This document shows, piece by piece, positions 30,300 to 40,117 of a stretch of DNA of 64,000 bases. The DNA lies in contig NZ_CAMPHI010000018.1 in NCBI RefSeq assembly GCF_946885955.1, positions 1 through 64,000 of the forward strand. The letters run 5' to 3'. This DNA is from an uncultured Pseudomonas sp. GTDB taxonomy: Bacteria; Pseudomonadota; Gammaproteobacteria; Pseudomonadales; Pseudomonadaceae. The stretch's first letter is position 1, and the number at the start of each line of letters is the position of its first letter. Both the position numbers and the translations under genes were made by a program. Under the pieces are notes generated by a model. The model had not been told where the DNA came from. It saw only the letters and a program-made list of their open reading frames with translations, and searched no databases.

Positions 30300-31637
30300 A
30301 TGCCTACGCCATCGTCCCATGCGGCGCCACACGACGACGCCACCTTGCAACAGTTGATTCTGCAATATGCCGAACCGCTGCCCGACCCGCATGACAGTGC
30401 CTTCGGCGAACGCTTCGACCGTTACGGCGACGCCCGCGTGGTGCTGATCGGCGAAGCCAGCCACGGCACCCACGAGTTCTACCGCACCCGTGCGGCGATC
30501 ACCCAATGCCTGATCGAACGCCATGGCTTCAACATAGTCGCGGTCGAGGCGGACTGGCCGGACGCCGCACAGCTCGATCGCTTCGCCCGTCAGCGCACGG
30601 CCTCGGCCTGGATGCAAACCGCGTTCACCCGCTTTCCCACCTGGATGTGGCGCAATACCGACGTTTCGCGTTTCATCCATTGGCTGCACCACCACAACCG
30701 CTCGCTGGACCAGGCGCAACGCGTCGAATTCCGCGGCCTGGACGTCTACAGCCTGCGCAACTCGATCGCCGAGGTGTTGCATTACCTCGATCAGGTCGAC
30801 CCGCAGCAGGCGCAACGGGCACGCCAGCGCTACGGCTGCCTGTCGCCGTGGCAGGATGAACCCTCGCAATATGGTTATTACGTCGAGCACGGCAAGCTAG
30901 GCGCCTGCGAAGACGCCGTGGTCGCGCAACTCAACAGCCTGCTGAGCGAGCGTCTCGCCACTTTTGCCCGCGACGACGAGGCCTTCTTCGACGCCGCGCA
31001 GAATGCCCGCGTGGTGCGCGCGGCGGAACAGTACTACCGCGTGATGTACCGTGGCTCGGCGGACTCCTGGAACCTGCGCGACCGGCACATGTTCGAGACC
31101 CTGCAACGTCTGCTGAAACACCGTGGTGACAACGCCAAGGCGGTGGTCTGGGCGCACAATTCGCACATCGGCAATGCCAACGCCACAGCCATGGGCTGGC
31201 GCGGCGAGTTCAATATCGGCCAGCTCAGCCGCGTCGCCTGGGAACGCGACGCGGTGCTGATCGGCATGGGCACCGACCACGGCCAGGTCGCTGCGGCCGA
31301 CGACTGGGACGGTGAGATGCGTATCAAGGATGTGCGCCCTTCGCGGCCGGACAGCTGGGAATATCAATTCCACCGCAGCGGCCTCGGTGCCGCCCTGCTC
31401 GATTGGCGCGAGCCAGGCCGGCAAGCGCTCCGCGACGTGCTGTCGGAGCCATTACTGGAACGTGCCATCGGGGTGATCTACCGCCCGCAAACCGAGCTGC
31501 AGAGCCACTACTTCCCGGCGGTGCTCGCCGAGCAGTTCGACGCCTATATCTGGCTCGACGAGACCCGAGCGGTGAAGCCCCTGGCCACGCCCGGCAGCCT
31601 GAGCCACGACGACGAAACCTACCCGTTCGGCCTGTAG
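30300..31637 (+). CDS. erythromycin esterase family protein
   Basis: A 445-residue member of the Ere-like family. The start MPTPSSHAAP at 30300 has GGAG upstream; an in-frame start further up gives an unconserved extension. Conserved blocks are LIGEASHGTHEFY (about 53-65), VAVEADWPDA and AKAVVWAHNSHIGNA, with the His and Glu residues used for metal-assisted hydrolysis. Most chromosomal homologues are not macrolide esterases and their substrate is unknown, so resistance should not be assumed. Convergent with a small hypothetical gene. Confidence 0.88.
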   Translation: MPTPSSHAAPHDDATLQQLILQYAEPLPDPHDSAFGERFDRYGDARVVLIGEASHGTHEFYRTRAAITQCLIERHGFNIVAVEADWPDAAQLDRFARQRTASAWMQTAFTRFPTWMWRNTDVSRFIHWLHHHNRSLDQAQRVEFRGLDVYSLRNSIAEVLHYLDQVDPQQAQRARQRYGCLSPWQDEPSQYGYYVEHGKLGACEDAVVAQLNSLLSERLATFARDDEAFFDAAQNARVVRAAEQYYRVMYRGSADSWNLRDRHMFETLQRLLKHRGDNAKAVVWAHNSHIGNANATAMGWRGEFNIGQLSRVAWERDAVLIGMGTDHGQVAAADDWDGEMRIKDVRPSRPDSWEYQFHRSGLGAALLDWREPGRQALRDVLSEPLLERAIGVIYRPQTELQSHYFPAVLAEQFDAYIWLDETRAVKPLATPGSLSHDDETYPFGL

Positions 31638-31700
31638 CGAAGCGGAGTCAGGCCCGCAGTCAGCCTGAAAAAAACGGTAACCGTCGCCGGGCGGGGCTAT

Positions 31701-32000
31701 TCAGCCCAGGGAGCGTCGGCTATCGCCCTCTACGTTCACCGAACGCAGATGCACCTCTTCGATCGCCACAGCGCGCGCTGGCGGCTCCCCGGACAGCTTG
31801 CCGATCAACCCCCATTGCCGATCGAGTTCCTTGCTCACCGCTTCCATTCTGCTGATCATCCGCGCCGCTGCCGCGCGCGTTTCCGGCTCAGAGCTGCGCA
31901 GCAGATCAAACGACATAGAGGTGATGGCCGCAGTCAGGTGGGTGACGCTACGCGCCGATAGCGCGAGGAGTTCAGTGAGCTGCTGTTCATTGTCGGTCAT
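31701..32000 (-). CDS. small hypothetical helical protein
   Basis: A 99-residue product beginning MTDNEQQLTELLALSARSV, with AAGGACG-like sequence about 10 bp upstream of the ATG. Most of residues 4-70 look alpha-helical, with Met/Ala/Leu heptad-like spacing and no signal peptide. I do not recognise a family. It lies 63 bp from the convergent esterase gene. The 213-bp gap to the next gene upstream holds nothing clear. Confidence 0.55.
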   Translation of the reverse strand: MTDNEQQLTELLALSARSVTHLTAAITSMSFDLLRSSEPETRAAAARMISRMEAVSKELDRQWGLIGKLSGEPPARAVAIEEVHLRSVNVEGDSRRSLG

Positions 32001-32213
32001 TGGCCGGCCGTCCTTGCAAATGCACAGATGTTAGGAAGGGATACAGCTAATCCGTTTGGATAGCCGCCGGCACGATTGGTTCGCCGCCGCTGGCCGAGCG
32101 GTCGGGGGGCCTGAGCCATGGTCTGAAGACAGCGCAACCAGCTATTTGCGCCAGCGAGTCGCTCGGACCGGTCCTGGCCCGAGCGACTCATGGGGAGAAC
32201 GACTCGACGGGAA

Positions 32214-33617
32214 TCAGCCGCCGCAACAACCGCAGACGGACATCTTGCCCGGCTCGGTGGTGGTCCAGTTGCCGTTCCAGCCGCCATTGGTTTTACAGGT
32301 CTGCGGGCATTTCTGCTCGGCGTCGGCATCGTTCCAGATCGGTCCGGCCTGCACATCGGTAGGCGTGGCGCACTGCCCTCCCATGATGTCGTCGAAGATA
32401 TGGCTCAGGCCCGACGACGGCAGGGTGTTACTGACTTTCGAACCGTCGAAGTTATGGCAGCCGAAGCAGTTGGAGACGAACGACGAGGTAAGGTCGACGT
32501 TCTGGTGGGTGGTTTCCATCACCGTGTTGGCCAGGCGCATCGAACCGCGCTGGTTGGAGACGATGGCGGACGGCTGGGTAACGTCGTTTTCCCAGAGCGC
32601 GCCGACCATCTTGTAGTTCTGCCACACCGACATCGGGCTGTCGCTGCCCAGGGCGGTGAGGAAGCCCTGAATTTGCGTATTCATGGAGTCGATAATGGCG
32701 ATATTGTCGGCACCTTCATGGTCGCTCGGGTCCGTACCATCGTGGAACACCTGGCAGATTTCCGAGGCGGGGCCAGTGATGCTGGTGGCGGGCGTGGCGG
32801 CGTTGAATTTGCAGGCACCGGTGATGGTCGGCAGCTGGGCGACGCAGGTCGAGCTGGCGAACGACCAGCCGGACGCCGGCGCGGTGCCCGGGTTCGAACA
32901 CTCAGGGGCGTTGCTGCGATGTTCGAAGGTGACCCAGATGAATTCCGGATGCAGGGCGGTGGCGATCACCATGTGGAAGCCGATCATGCCGAGCAATTCG
33001 GTGCCGGGCACACCATCGATATCCGCTTCCATCCAGTAGTAATTGGCCTTTTCCGCATCGGTGATGACGCGCCAGGCGGTCTTCATCTCGGTGGTACCGG
33101 AGGGAAATTGTGGCGCCGACTGGATCTGCCCGACGTCGCAAAGGTTGCGACTGAAGCGCACGTCATAAAACACCACGCTGCCGTTCTGGTCGTAGATTGT
33201 GTCCTCGCCGCCGGCCTGGCCGATGCGCTCGGGAATGATAAATGGCGTATTGGCCTCCTGGGGCTTCTCGACGCGCACGAACATGACTTTCTGTGGGGCA
33301 TTGGCCGCGCAGGAATCTCCCTCGAGCTGCAGCACCGGGTAGTTGGCCGCGACTTCGAAGTTGCGCAGGCTGGCGTCACTCTTCGACGGACTCACCAGGT
33401 CGAAGAACCATTGCCAGCTGAATTGGTAGAAGTCGCAGAACTGCGCGTTGCTGCCGTTGGGAATTTCGCTTGGCGGGTTGGGGCTGGTAATCCAGCTCGA
33501 ACTGGCCTCGCAGACGGGCGTAGCAGCCATGACACCTCGCGCGCTGAGCGAGGCGAATAGCAGCAATAGCGATAGAAGTACGAACCTGATCAGGCTTGGG
33601 TTAAGTGTGCGGATCAT
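32214..33617 (-). CDS. exported c-type cytochrome-like protein with C-terminal mannan-binding-lectin domain
   Basis: A 467-residue protein with a signal peptide (IRFVLLSLLLLFASLSA; cut near VMAA). The start at 33617 uses GGAGATAACAATA before the ATG. The long N-terminal region is cysteine-containing and of no family I recognise. One heme c motif, CFGCH, is at about 384-388 (SNCFGCHNFDGS). The last ~42 residues (from AGPIWNDADAEQKC through GGWNGNWTTTEPGKMSVCGC) match the mannan-binding lectin (MVL, Pfam PF12151) repeat. A heme-binding exported protein fused to a lectin tail suggests action at a glycan surface. The single heme site has no obvious distal Met. Confidence 0.75.
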   Translation of the reverse strand: MIRTLNPSLIRFVLLSLLLLFASLSARGVMAATPVCEASSSWITSPNPPSEIPNGSNAQFCDFYQFSWQWFFDLVSPSKSDASLRNFEVAANYPVLQLEGDSCAANAPQKVMFVRVEKPQEANTPFIIPERIGQAGGEDTIYDQNGSVVFYDVRFSRNLCDVGQIQSAPQFPSGTTEMKTAWRVITDAEKANYYWMEADIDGVPGTELLGMIGFHMVIATALHPEFIWVTFEHRSNAPECSNPGTAPASGWSFASSTCVAQLPTITGACKFNAATPATSITGPASEICQVFHDGTDPSDHEGADNIAIIDSMNTQIQGFLTALGSDSPMSVWQNYKMVGALWENDVTQPSAIVSNQRGSMRLANTVMETTHQNVDLTSSFVSNCFGCHNFDGSKVSNTLPSSGLSHIFDDIMGGQCATPTDVQAGPIWNDADAEQKCPQTCKTNGGWNGNWTTTEPGKMSVCGCCGG

Positions 33618-33982
33618 TATTGTTATCTCCATGTATGAACAAAGCATCCGATCGGCAAAGCACTGTGGCGGATTTCAGCTGCGTGGGTACGCCTCCTGGG
33701 CGTGGGCGTGTGGTTGTGGATGGCATGGGCGCCGAAGAAAGCAGGAAGCAGCGCGGCTACGACCCGTCGATAGCTGACGGGGTGGTGGCTCAAGCGATGC
33801 GGATCGAGGCGAGACGGTAGGCGGCTGAGTGGCTCCTGCCTGCGGATGCTCCCTGCTCTGAATTGACGCTAGAAGAGCACCGGGCGCTTGGCAAGGAGAG
33901 ATGTAAAGGCGCCAGTGGAAATTTTTCGGATGGCGATCGGAGGCGGAATCTGCGGCCGACCGCGGCGGGCAAAAATGCGCGG
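33618..33982. other. intergenic region without recognised gene
   Basis: 365 bp between the starts of the cytochrome-lectin gene and the methyltransferase stop. It must hold the promoter of the cytochrome-lectin gene. Short open frames exist on both strands but none has a family resemblance or convincing ribosome-binding site. No hairpin with a T-run was seen. Confidence 0.5.
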
Positions 33983-34927
33983 CTATGCCGGCGCCAGTTC
34001 GAATACCAGAGCCTTGAGACCGCCCTGCGGGTCGCGGTCGGCAAACTCCGGCGGGTTGTCCAGGCGCTGGACGAAGCGCAGGCCCGGTGCATGCTCGGCG
34101 ACGCCCTCGATGAGAAATTCCGCCCTGGTCTGGGGGTCGTTGACACAGGCCAGCACCTGGCCGCCGACGCTGAGCAGCTCGGGCAGGCGTCGGAGGATTT
34201 TCTGGTAATCCTGGCTCAGCACGAAGCTGCCCTTCTGGAACGACGGCGGGTCGATGATGATCAGGTCATAGGGCCCGTACTTGCGCACCTTGCTCCACGA
34301 TTTGAACAACTCGTGTCCAAGAAAGCTCACCCGGCTCAAGTCATGGCCGTTGAGTCGATGGTTGTCGCGGCCGCGGCTGAGGGCGGCCTTGGCCATGTCC
34401 AGGTTGACCACCTGCTGCGCACCGCCGGCAATCGCCGCCACGGAAAAGCCGCAGGTATAGGCGAACAGGTTGAGCACCCGCCGACCATGGGCGTTGGCCT
34501 GCACCCATTGGCGGCCGTAGCGCATGTCCAGAAACAGCCCGCTGTTCTGGTTTTTGCCCAGGTCCAGGGTGAAATGCAGGCCGTGCTCACTGATCGGCCA
34601 GGCGCCCACGGGTTCGCCGAGCAGCCACTCGCCGGGACTGTCCGGCAGATAACGATGTTGCAGCAACAAGCCACGGGCTCCGCTCAAACGCCAAGGTGAC
34701 GACTGGCCGAGCGTCGTCAGCATCAGTTTCAACGCCTGCAATTCGGCGGCGTCCGGAGCGCGGAACAGCACCACCAGCAGCACACCCTGCAGCCAGTCGA
34801 CGGTAATCTGTTCGAGGCCCGGCCAGCATTGCCCGCGGCCATGCAATAGCCGGCGGGTTTCCTCGGGCGCGGGGTTCAGGGCGCAAAGCAGGTGCTGTTG
34901 CAGAGTGGCGATGGCGCTGCTGTTCAT
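33983..34927 (-). CDS. class I SAM-dependent methyltransferase (RlmI/RlmK-like)
   Basis: A 314-residue protein. The start MNSSAIATL at 34927 is chosen as the last good Met before conserved sequence; the ribosome-binding site is weak. The C-terminal domain has the SAM motif I VLNLFAYTCGFSVAA, the acidic motif II VNLDMAKAAL and the catalytic motif IV IIIDPPSF, typical of the rRNA 5-methylcytosine methyltransferases related to RlmI and the RlmKL C-terminal part. The N-terminal region has EHGLHFTLDLGKNQNSGLFLD-like character (partial), as in RlmI. The precise RNA target is not determined. Confidence 0.88.
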   Translation of the reverse strand: MNSSAIATLQQHLLCALNPAPEETRRLLHGRGQCWPGLEQITVDWLQGVLLVVLFRAPDAAELQALKLMLTTLGQSSPWRLSGARGLLLQHRYLPDSPGEWLLGEPVGAWPISEHGLHFTLDLGKNQNSGLFLDMRYGRQWVQANAHGRRVLNLFAYTCGFSVAAIAGGAQQVVNLDMAKAALSRGRDNHRLNGHDLSRVSFLGHELFKSWSKVRKYGPYDLIIIDPPSFQKGSFVLSQDYQKILRRLPELLSVGGQVLACVNDPQTRAEFLIEGVAEHAPGLRFVQRLDNPPEFADRDPQGGLKALVFELAPA

Positions 34928-35113
34928 CGGTCGACGGCGGTTCCGGAGGGTGACGGCCCGGCAGTTTAAGCCCAATGGCGATGCAAGGGGCGCCTGCGAC
35001 GCGCCGGGCTCTGATCACCTGAATCGATAGGTTCGATCAGGAATGCTCGATGGAAGTGATCATGCGCAAGCCCTAGCATGATCGGCTTTCCAATCACCGT
35101 TCCAGGAACCGCC

Positions 35114-35716
35114 ATGCATATTGAAGAAGCTATCCGCAGTCGCCGTGCCGTCAAGGGTTATGACCCGGCATTCGTCCTCAGCCAGGAAACCAAGGACGAG
35201 CTGCTGCAGCTCGCGCAGCTCGCGCCGTCGGCGTTCAACCTGCAGCATGTGCGCTTCGTCGAGGTCAGCGACCCGGCGCTGCGTCAGCAGCTCCGCGAAG
35301 TGGCGTGGGGTCAGGCACAGGTCACCGATGCCTCGATGCTGGTGGTGGTGTGCGCCAAGCTCGACAGCTGGGAGCAGGATGTCATCCGGGTCTGGGACGG
35401 CGCCCCTGCGGAAGTGCAGGCGTTCATGGCCGGCGCCATCGACAACTACTACCGCGACAAACCGCAGGTGCAGCGTGACGAGACCATGCGTAGCTGTGGC
35501 CTGATGGCGCAAACCCTGATGCTCGCCGCACGTGGCAAGGGTCTCGATTCCTGCCCCATGGACGGTTTCGATTTCGACGCCGTAGGCAAGCTGATCAACC
35601 TGCCCGACAACCATGTGATCGCATTGATGGTCGCGGTAGGGAAAAAGACCGTGGAACCGAAGCCACGTATCGGCAAACTGCCGTTCGATGAAGTGGTGAT
35701 CCGCAACCGTTTCTAG
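35114..35716 (+). CDS. nitroreductase family protein
   Basis: A 200-residue FMN-dependent oxidoreductase. The start MHIEEAIRSRRAVKGYDP has an AGGA box 6 bp upstream. The N-terminal SRRAVKGY motif binds the FMN phosphate, LAPSAFNLQ is the second conserved block, and MAQTLMLAARGKGLDSCPM is the central helix. The C-terminal VAVGKK...KPRIGKLPFDEVV segment is also typical. The physiological substrate is unknown. It is followed by a monooxygenase gene 160 bp downstream, on the same strand. Confidence 0.92.
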   Translation: MHIEEAIRSRRAVKGYDPAFVLSQETKDELLQLAQLAPSAFNLQHVRFVEVSDPALRQQLREVAWGQAQVTDASMLVVVCAKLDSWEQDVIRVWDGAPAEVQAFMAGAIDNYYRDKPQVQRDETMRSCGLMAQTLMLAARGKGLDSCPMDGFDFDAVGKLINLPDNHVIALMVAVGKKTVEPKPRIGKLPFDEVVIRNRF

Positions 35717-35875
35717 CGTCCGGCCATGCGTCAACCGGCAGTTTTTTACTGTCGCACCTGCACTTTTCGTCGATCTGGGCCATAACTAAGGGTCGGCGCC
35801 AGTATCTGGCGGGATCATCGAGTACAGGCCCATGGTCAACACCCTGGGCACGGACGAATGGCGCGGGGAGCGGGT

Positions 35876-37402
<1,527 letters not shown>

Positions 37403-37462
37403 GCCAAACGCTATAGATGTTTAGCGCAAATCACCTACAAGCCAATAGCAGATCGCCACTTT

Positions 37463-37491
37463 TTGACAGGTCAAAGTGCCACTACTCTATG
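37463..37491 (+). promoter_or_regulatory. candidate sigma-70 promoter before small protein
   Basis: A perfect -35 TTGACA at 37463-37468 is followed after 16-17 bp by a weak -10 (CTCTAT/TCTATG). The -35 also forms an inverted repeat TTGAC-AG-GTCAA (37463-37474), which could be an operator. It lies about 80 bp upstream of the 53-residue reading frame. Confidence 0.4.
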
Positions 37492-37566
37492 TGACATCAC
37501 TCACGGATGAGCCGTATCTACGTACTCCTCCCCCTTTTTGTCATAGGTAGTAGAAGGGACTCCACC

Positions 37567-37728
37567 ATGAAAGAACAACGCTATCTCCCCGAACTTCGTA
37601 TCCACATCGAAAAATTGCTCGGCAACGGCTGGGTCATTACCTCGCGCAGCCCGCTGAGATTGCAAAACGGCCACCGCAGCCTGCTGGTCACGCATGGCAT
37701 GCTGATCTGCGAAGGCCTGGCCGCCTGA
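37567..37728 (+). CDS. small conserved-looking hypothetical protein
   Basis: A 53-residue product starting MKEQRYLPELRIHIEK, with GAAGGG 10 bp before the ATG at 37567. An in-frame ATG at 37507 would extend it by 20 residues but lacks a ribosome-binding site. It has a helix-like first half and a beta-like second half (GWVITSRSPLRLQNGHRSLLVT), no signal peptide and no family I recognise. A candidate promoter with a perfect -35 precedes it. Confidence 0.6.
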   Translation: MKEQRYLPELRIHIEKLLGNGWVITSRSPLRLQNGHRSLLVTHGMLICEGLAA

Positions 37729-37784
37729 TTCACCGTCGACGCTGACCCTCCCCGCCTCCAGGCCGGCAGACCTCGCACTGCCGG

Positions 37785-38687
37785 CTATTCAGTGCGCCCA
37801 GCCAACGCCACTATTCGCTCGATCAACCACTGCAAGGCCGCATCGCGCTGGCGTTGCGCGAGGCTGACGATACTCAGATGGAAAGGCCCGAGTTCGAACG
37901 GCAGATCGAACAACTGCAGCGGCAACAAAGCCGCGAAATAGCGCGCCAACTGGCTGGGCAGTACCGCCGCCAGCTCGCTGCTGGCCACGATATGCGCGGC
38001 CTGCAGGTAATTCGGCGTGGTGTAGATGATTTCCCGGCTCAGTCCCTGTTCTCCCAGCCACTGGTCGACCATGCCGCGGGTCTGACCACCATGCACCCAC
38101 AAATGCCGCAAGCGTAGAAAGGTCTGCAAATCCAGCTCGCCCGCCACTTGCGGGTGCCCACGACGCAGCGCCAATTGCAGGGTTTCGCTCATCCAGTGAC
38201 GGCGGGCGAAGCGTGTCGGCAGCGTCTCGAAGCGCCCCACCACCAGATCCAGCTCGCCTTTATCCAGCGCCTCCGCGGGCAGGGTCGAACCCAGATGATG
38301 GATATCGAGGCGGATACCCGGCGCCAGTTCGCTGAGCTGCTGCACCAGGCGCGGCATGCAAATCAGTTCGACGTAGTCGGTGACCGCAATGCTGAAATGC
38401 TGGTGGCTGCTGGAAGGGTCGAATACCTCGGCACCGCTCAAACTCTGCTCGACCAGCTGCAAGGCAGCGCGTATCGGGGCCTCCAGGGCCAGCGCCCGCG
38501 GCGTCGGTTGCATGCTGCGGCCGACCCGCACCAGCAACGGGTCGTCGAGCAACTCGCGCAGCCGACCAAGCGCGTTACTGACCGCCGGCTGGCTCAGCGC
38601 CAGGCGTTCGGCCGCGCGCGAGACATTGTGCTCGCGCATCAGGGCATCGAATATCCGCAGCAGGTTCAGATCGAAATTCGGCAGCAC
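37785..38687 (-). CDS. LysR-family transcriptional regulator
   Basis: A 300-residue LysR regulator. No ATG fits near the HTH; the GTG at 38687 (NH2-VLPNFDLNLLRIF) is chosen because it begins the canonical family N-terminus and has AGG about 8 bp upstream. The winged HTH is RAAERLALSQPAVSNALGRLR (about 32-52). The effector domain follows (about 90-295). It diverges from the 3-hydroxyacyl-CoA dehydrogenase, acyl-CoA dehydrogenase and alcohol dehydrogenase cluster, its probable target. Confidence 0.92.
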   Translation of the reverse strand: MLPNFDLNLLRIFDALMREHNVSRAAERLALSQPAVSNALGRLRELLDDPLLVRVGRSMQPTPRALALEAPIRAALQLVEQSLSGAEVFDPSSSHQHFSIAVTDYVELICMPRLVQQLSELAPGIRLDIHHLGSTLPAEALDKGELDLVVGRFETLPTRFARRHWMSETLQLALRRGHPQVAGELDLQTFLRLRHLWVHGGQTRGMVDQWLGEQGLSREIIYTTPNYLQAAHIVASSELAAVLPSQLARYFAALLPLQLFDLPFELGPFHLSIVSLAQRQRDAALQWLIERIVALAGRTE

Positions 38688-38875
38688 GTTAAGGCCTGAG
38701 GTTTTATGGCGCGAACGCCGACATGGGTGAAATCCGGCAACTGCGCCATGCGGGCTGGAGCACAGGTGCAAATATATTCAGTAAACGAATAGCACATATC
38801 ACAAGACTAAATTTCAAAAATACTACCGTCTTGCTTATGGTGATGCGAATTTTCTTCGGCATATGAGGCATGACC

Positions 38876-40117
38876 ATGAGCCACGCTGTTTTCTCCATCA
38901 CCCAGGCGGCCGTGATCGGTGCTGGCACCATGGGCCGCGGCATCGTCATGAGTTTGGCCAACGCCGGCATCCCGGTGCTGTGGCTGGACAACAACCCGCA
39001 GATGCTCGAACAGGCGCTGAAAGCCGTGGCCGAGACTCAGGCGCATAACCTCAAACTCGGGCGCATCGATCAGGCCGAGGCCGACGCCCGCCTGGCCCGT
39101 ATCGTCCCGGTGAGCGACTATGCGGCGCTGGGCACGGCCGATCTGGTGATCGAGGCGGTGTACGAGAATCTCGAACTCAAGCAGCAGATCTTTCGCACGC
39201 TGGATGCTCTGCTCAAACCCTCTGCGATTCTCGCCAGCAACACCTCGGCGCTGGATATCGACGCCATTGCCGCCGTTACCCAGCGCCCGCAGCAGGTGCT
39301 CGGCCTGCACTTTTTCAGCCCGGCGCACATCATGAAGCTGCTGGAAATCGTCCGCGGCGCGCGCACCAGCCAGGCCGTGCTCGACACCGCTTTGGCACTC
39401 GGCCAGCGCATCGGCAAGGTCAGCGTGGTAGCCGGCAACTGCGACGGTTTTATCGGCAACCGCATGCTGCACACCTATGTACGCGAGGCGCGGATGATGC
39501 TGCTGGAGGGCGCCTATCCGCATCAGGTGGACGCGGCGCTGCAGGGCTTCGGCTTCGCCATGGGCCCGTTCCGCATGTACGACGTAGTGGGGATCGATCT
39601 GGAATGGCGCGCCCGCGAACTCGCCGGCCGCGGCCAGGACGAGCCGACGGTGCAGGTGGACAACCGCCTCTGCGAACTCGGCCGTTTCGGCCAGAAGGCC
39701 GGCATGGGCTACTACCGCTACGCCGAGGGCAGCCGCCAGGCCGAGCACGACCCCGAAGTCGACGCCTTGGTGCAGCGGGTCGCCGAGCAGCTGGGCTTTG
39801 TCCGGCGCGATATCGACACCACGGAAATCCTCGAACGCTGCCTGCTCGCCCTGGTCAACGAAGGGGCAAAGATTCTCGAAGAAAATATCGCCGCCAGCAG
39901 TCATGACATCGACCTGGTGTACCTCAACGGCTACGGCTTCCCAGCCGACAAGGGCGGGCCCATGGCCTGGGCCGACAGCCAGGGCGTGGCGGCGATCGAG
40001 CAGCGCTTGAAAGCCTTGCAGCCGCTGTTCGGCGACCACTGGCAGCCGGCCAAATTGATCGGGCTTCTGGCGGCTGACGGCAAGCGTTTCGCCGACGTAC
40101 GCGAGGGCCAGCTATGA
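38876..40117 (+). CDS. 3-hydroxyacyl-CoA dehydrogenase
   Basis: A 413-residue NAD-dependent enzyme that oxidises (S)-3-hydroxyacyl-CoA in beta-oxidation. The ATG at 38876 is preferred over the one at 38870 because the GAGG box is 7 bp before the former and only 1 bp before the latter. The NAD-binding motif is VIGAGTMGRGI near the N-terminus. The catalytic region holds NTSALDIDAIAAV and the His of LGLHFFSPAHIMKLLEIV. A duplicated C-terminal dimerisation domain follows, as in the C-terminal half of FadB without the hydratase part. It is translationally coupled to the acyl-CoA dehydrogenase gene (ATGA). Confidence 0.94.
   Translation: MSHAVFSITQAAVIGAGTMGRGIVMSLANAGIPVLWLDNNPQMLEQALKAVAETQAHNLKLGRIDQAEADARLARIVPVSDYAALGTADLVIEAVYENLELKQQIFRTLDALLKPSAILASNTSALDIDAIAAVTQRPQQVLGLHFFSPAHIMKLLEIVRGARTSQAVLDTALALGQRIGKVSVVAGNCDGFIGNRMLHTYVREARMMLLEGAYPHQVDAALQGFGFAMGPFRMYDVVGIDLEWRARELAGRGQDEPTVQVDNRLCELGRFGQKAGMGYYRYAEGSRQAEHDPEVDALVQRVAEQLGFVRRDIDTTEILERCLLALVNEGAKILEENIAASSHDIDLVYLNGYGFPADKGGPMAWADSQGVAAIEQRLKALQPLFGDHWQPAKLIGLLAADGKRFADVREGQL

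Noticed and set aside
30300..31637. Macrolide resistance gene
   Set aside because: Only the broad erythromycin-esterase family is supported; chromosomal members in soil and water bacteria are not shown to hydrolyse macrolides.
32190..33560. 456-residue plus-strand frame opposite the cytochrome-lectin gene
   Set aside because: The minus-strand product has a signal peptide, heme motif and lectin repeat; the plus-strand one has none.
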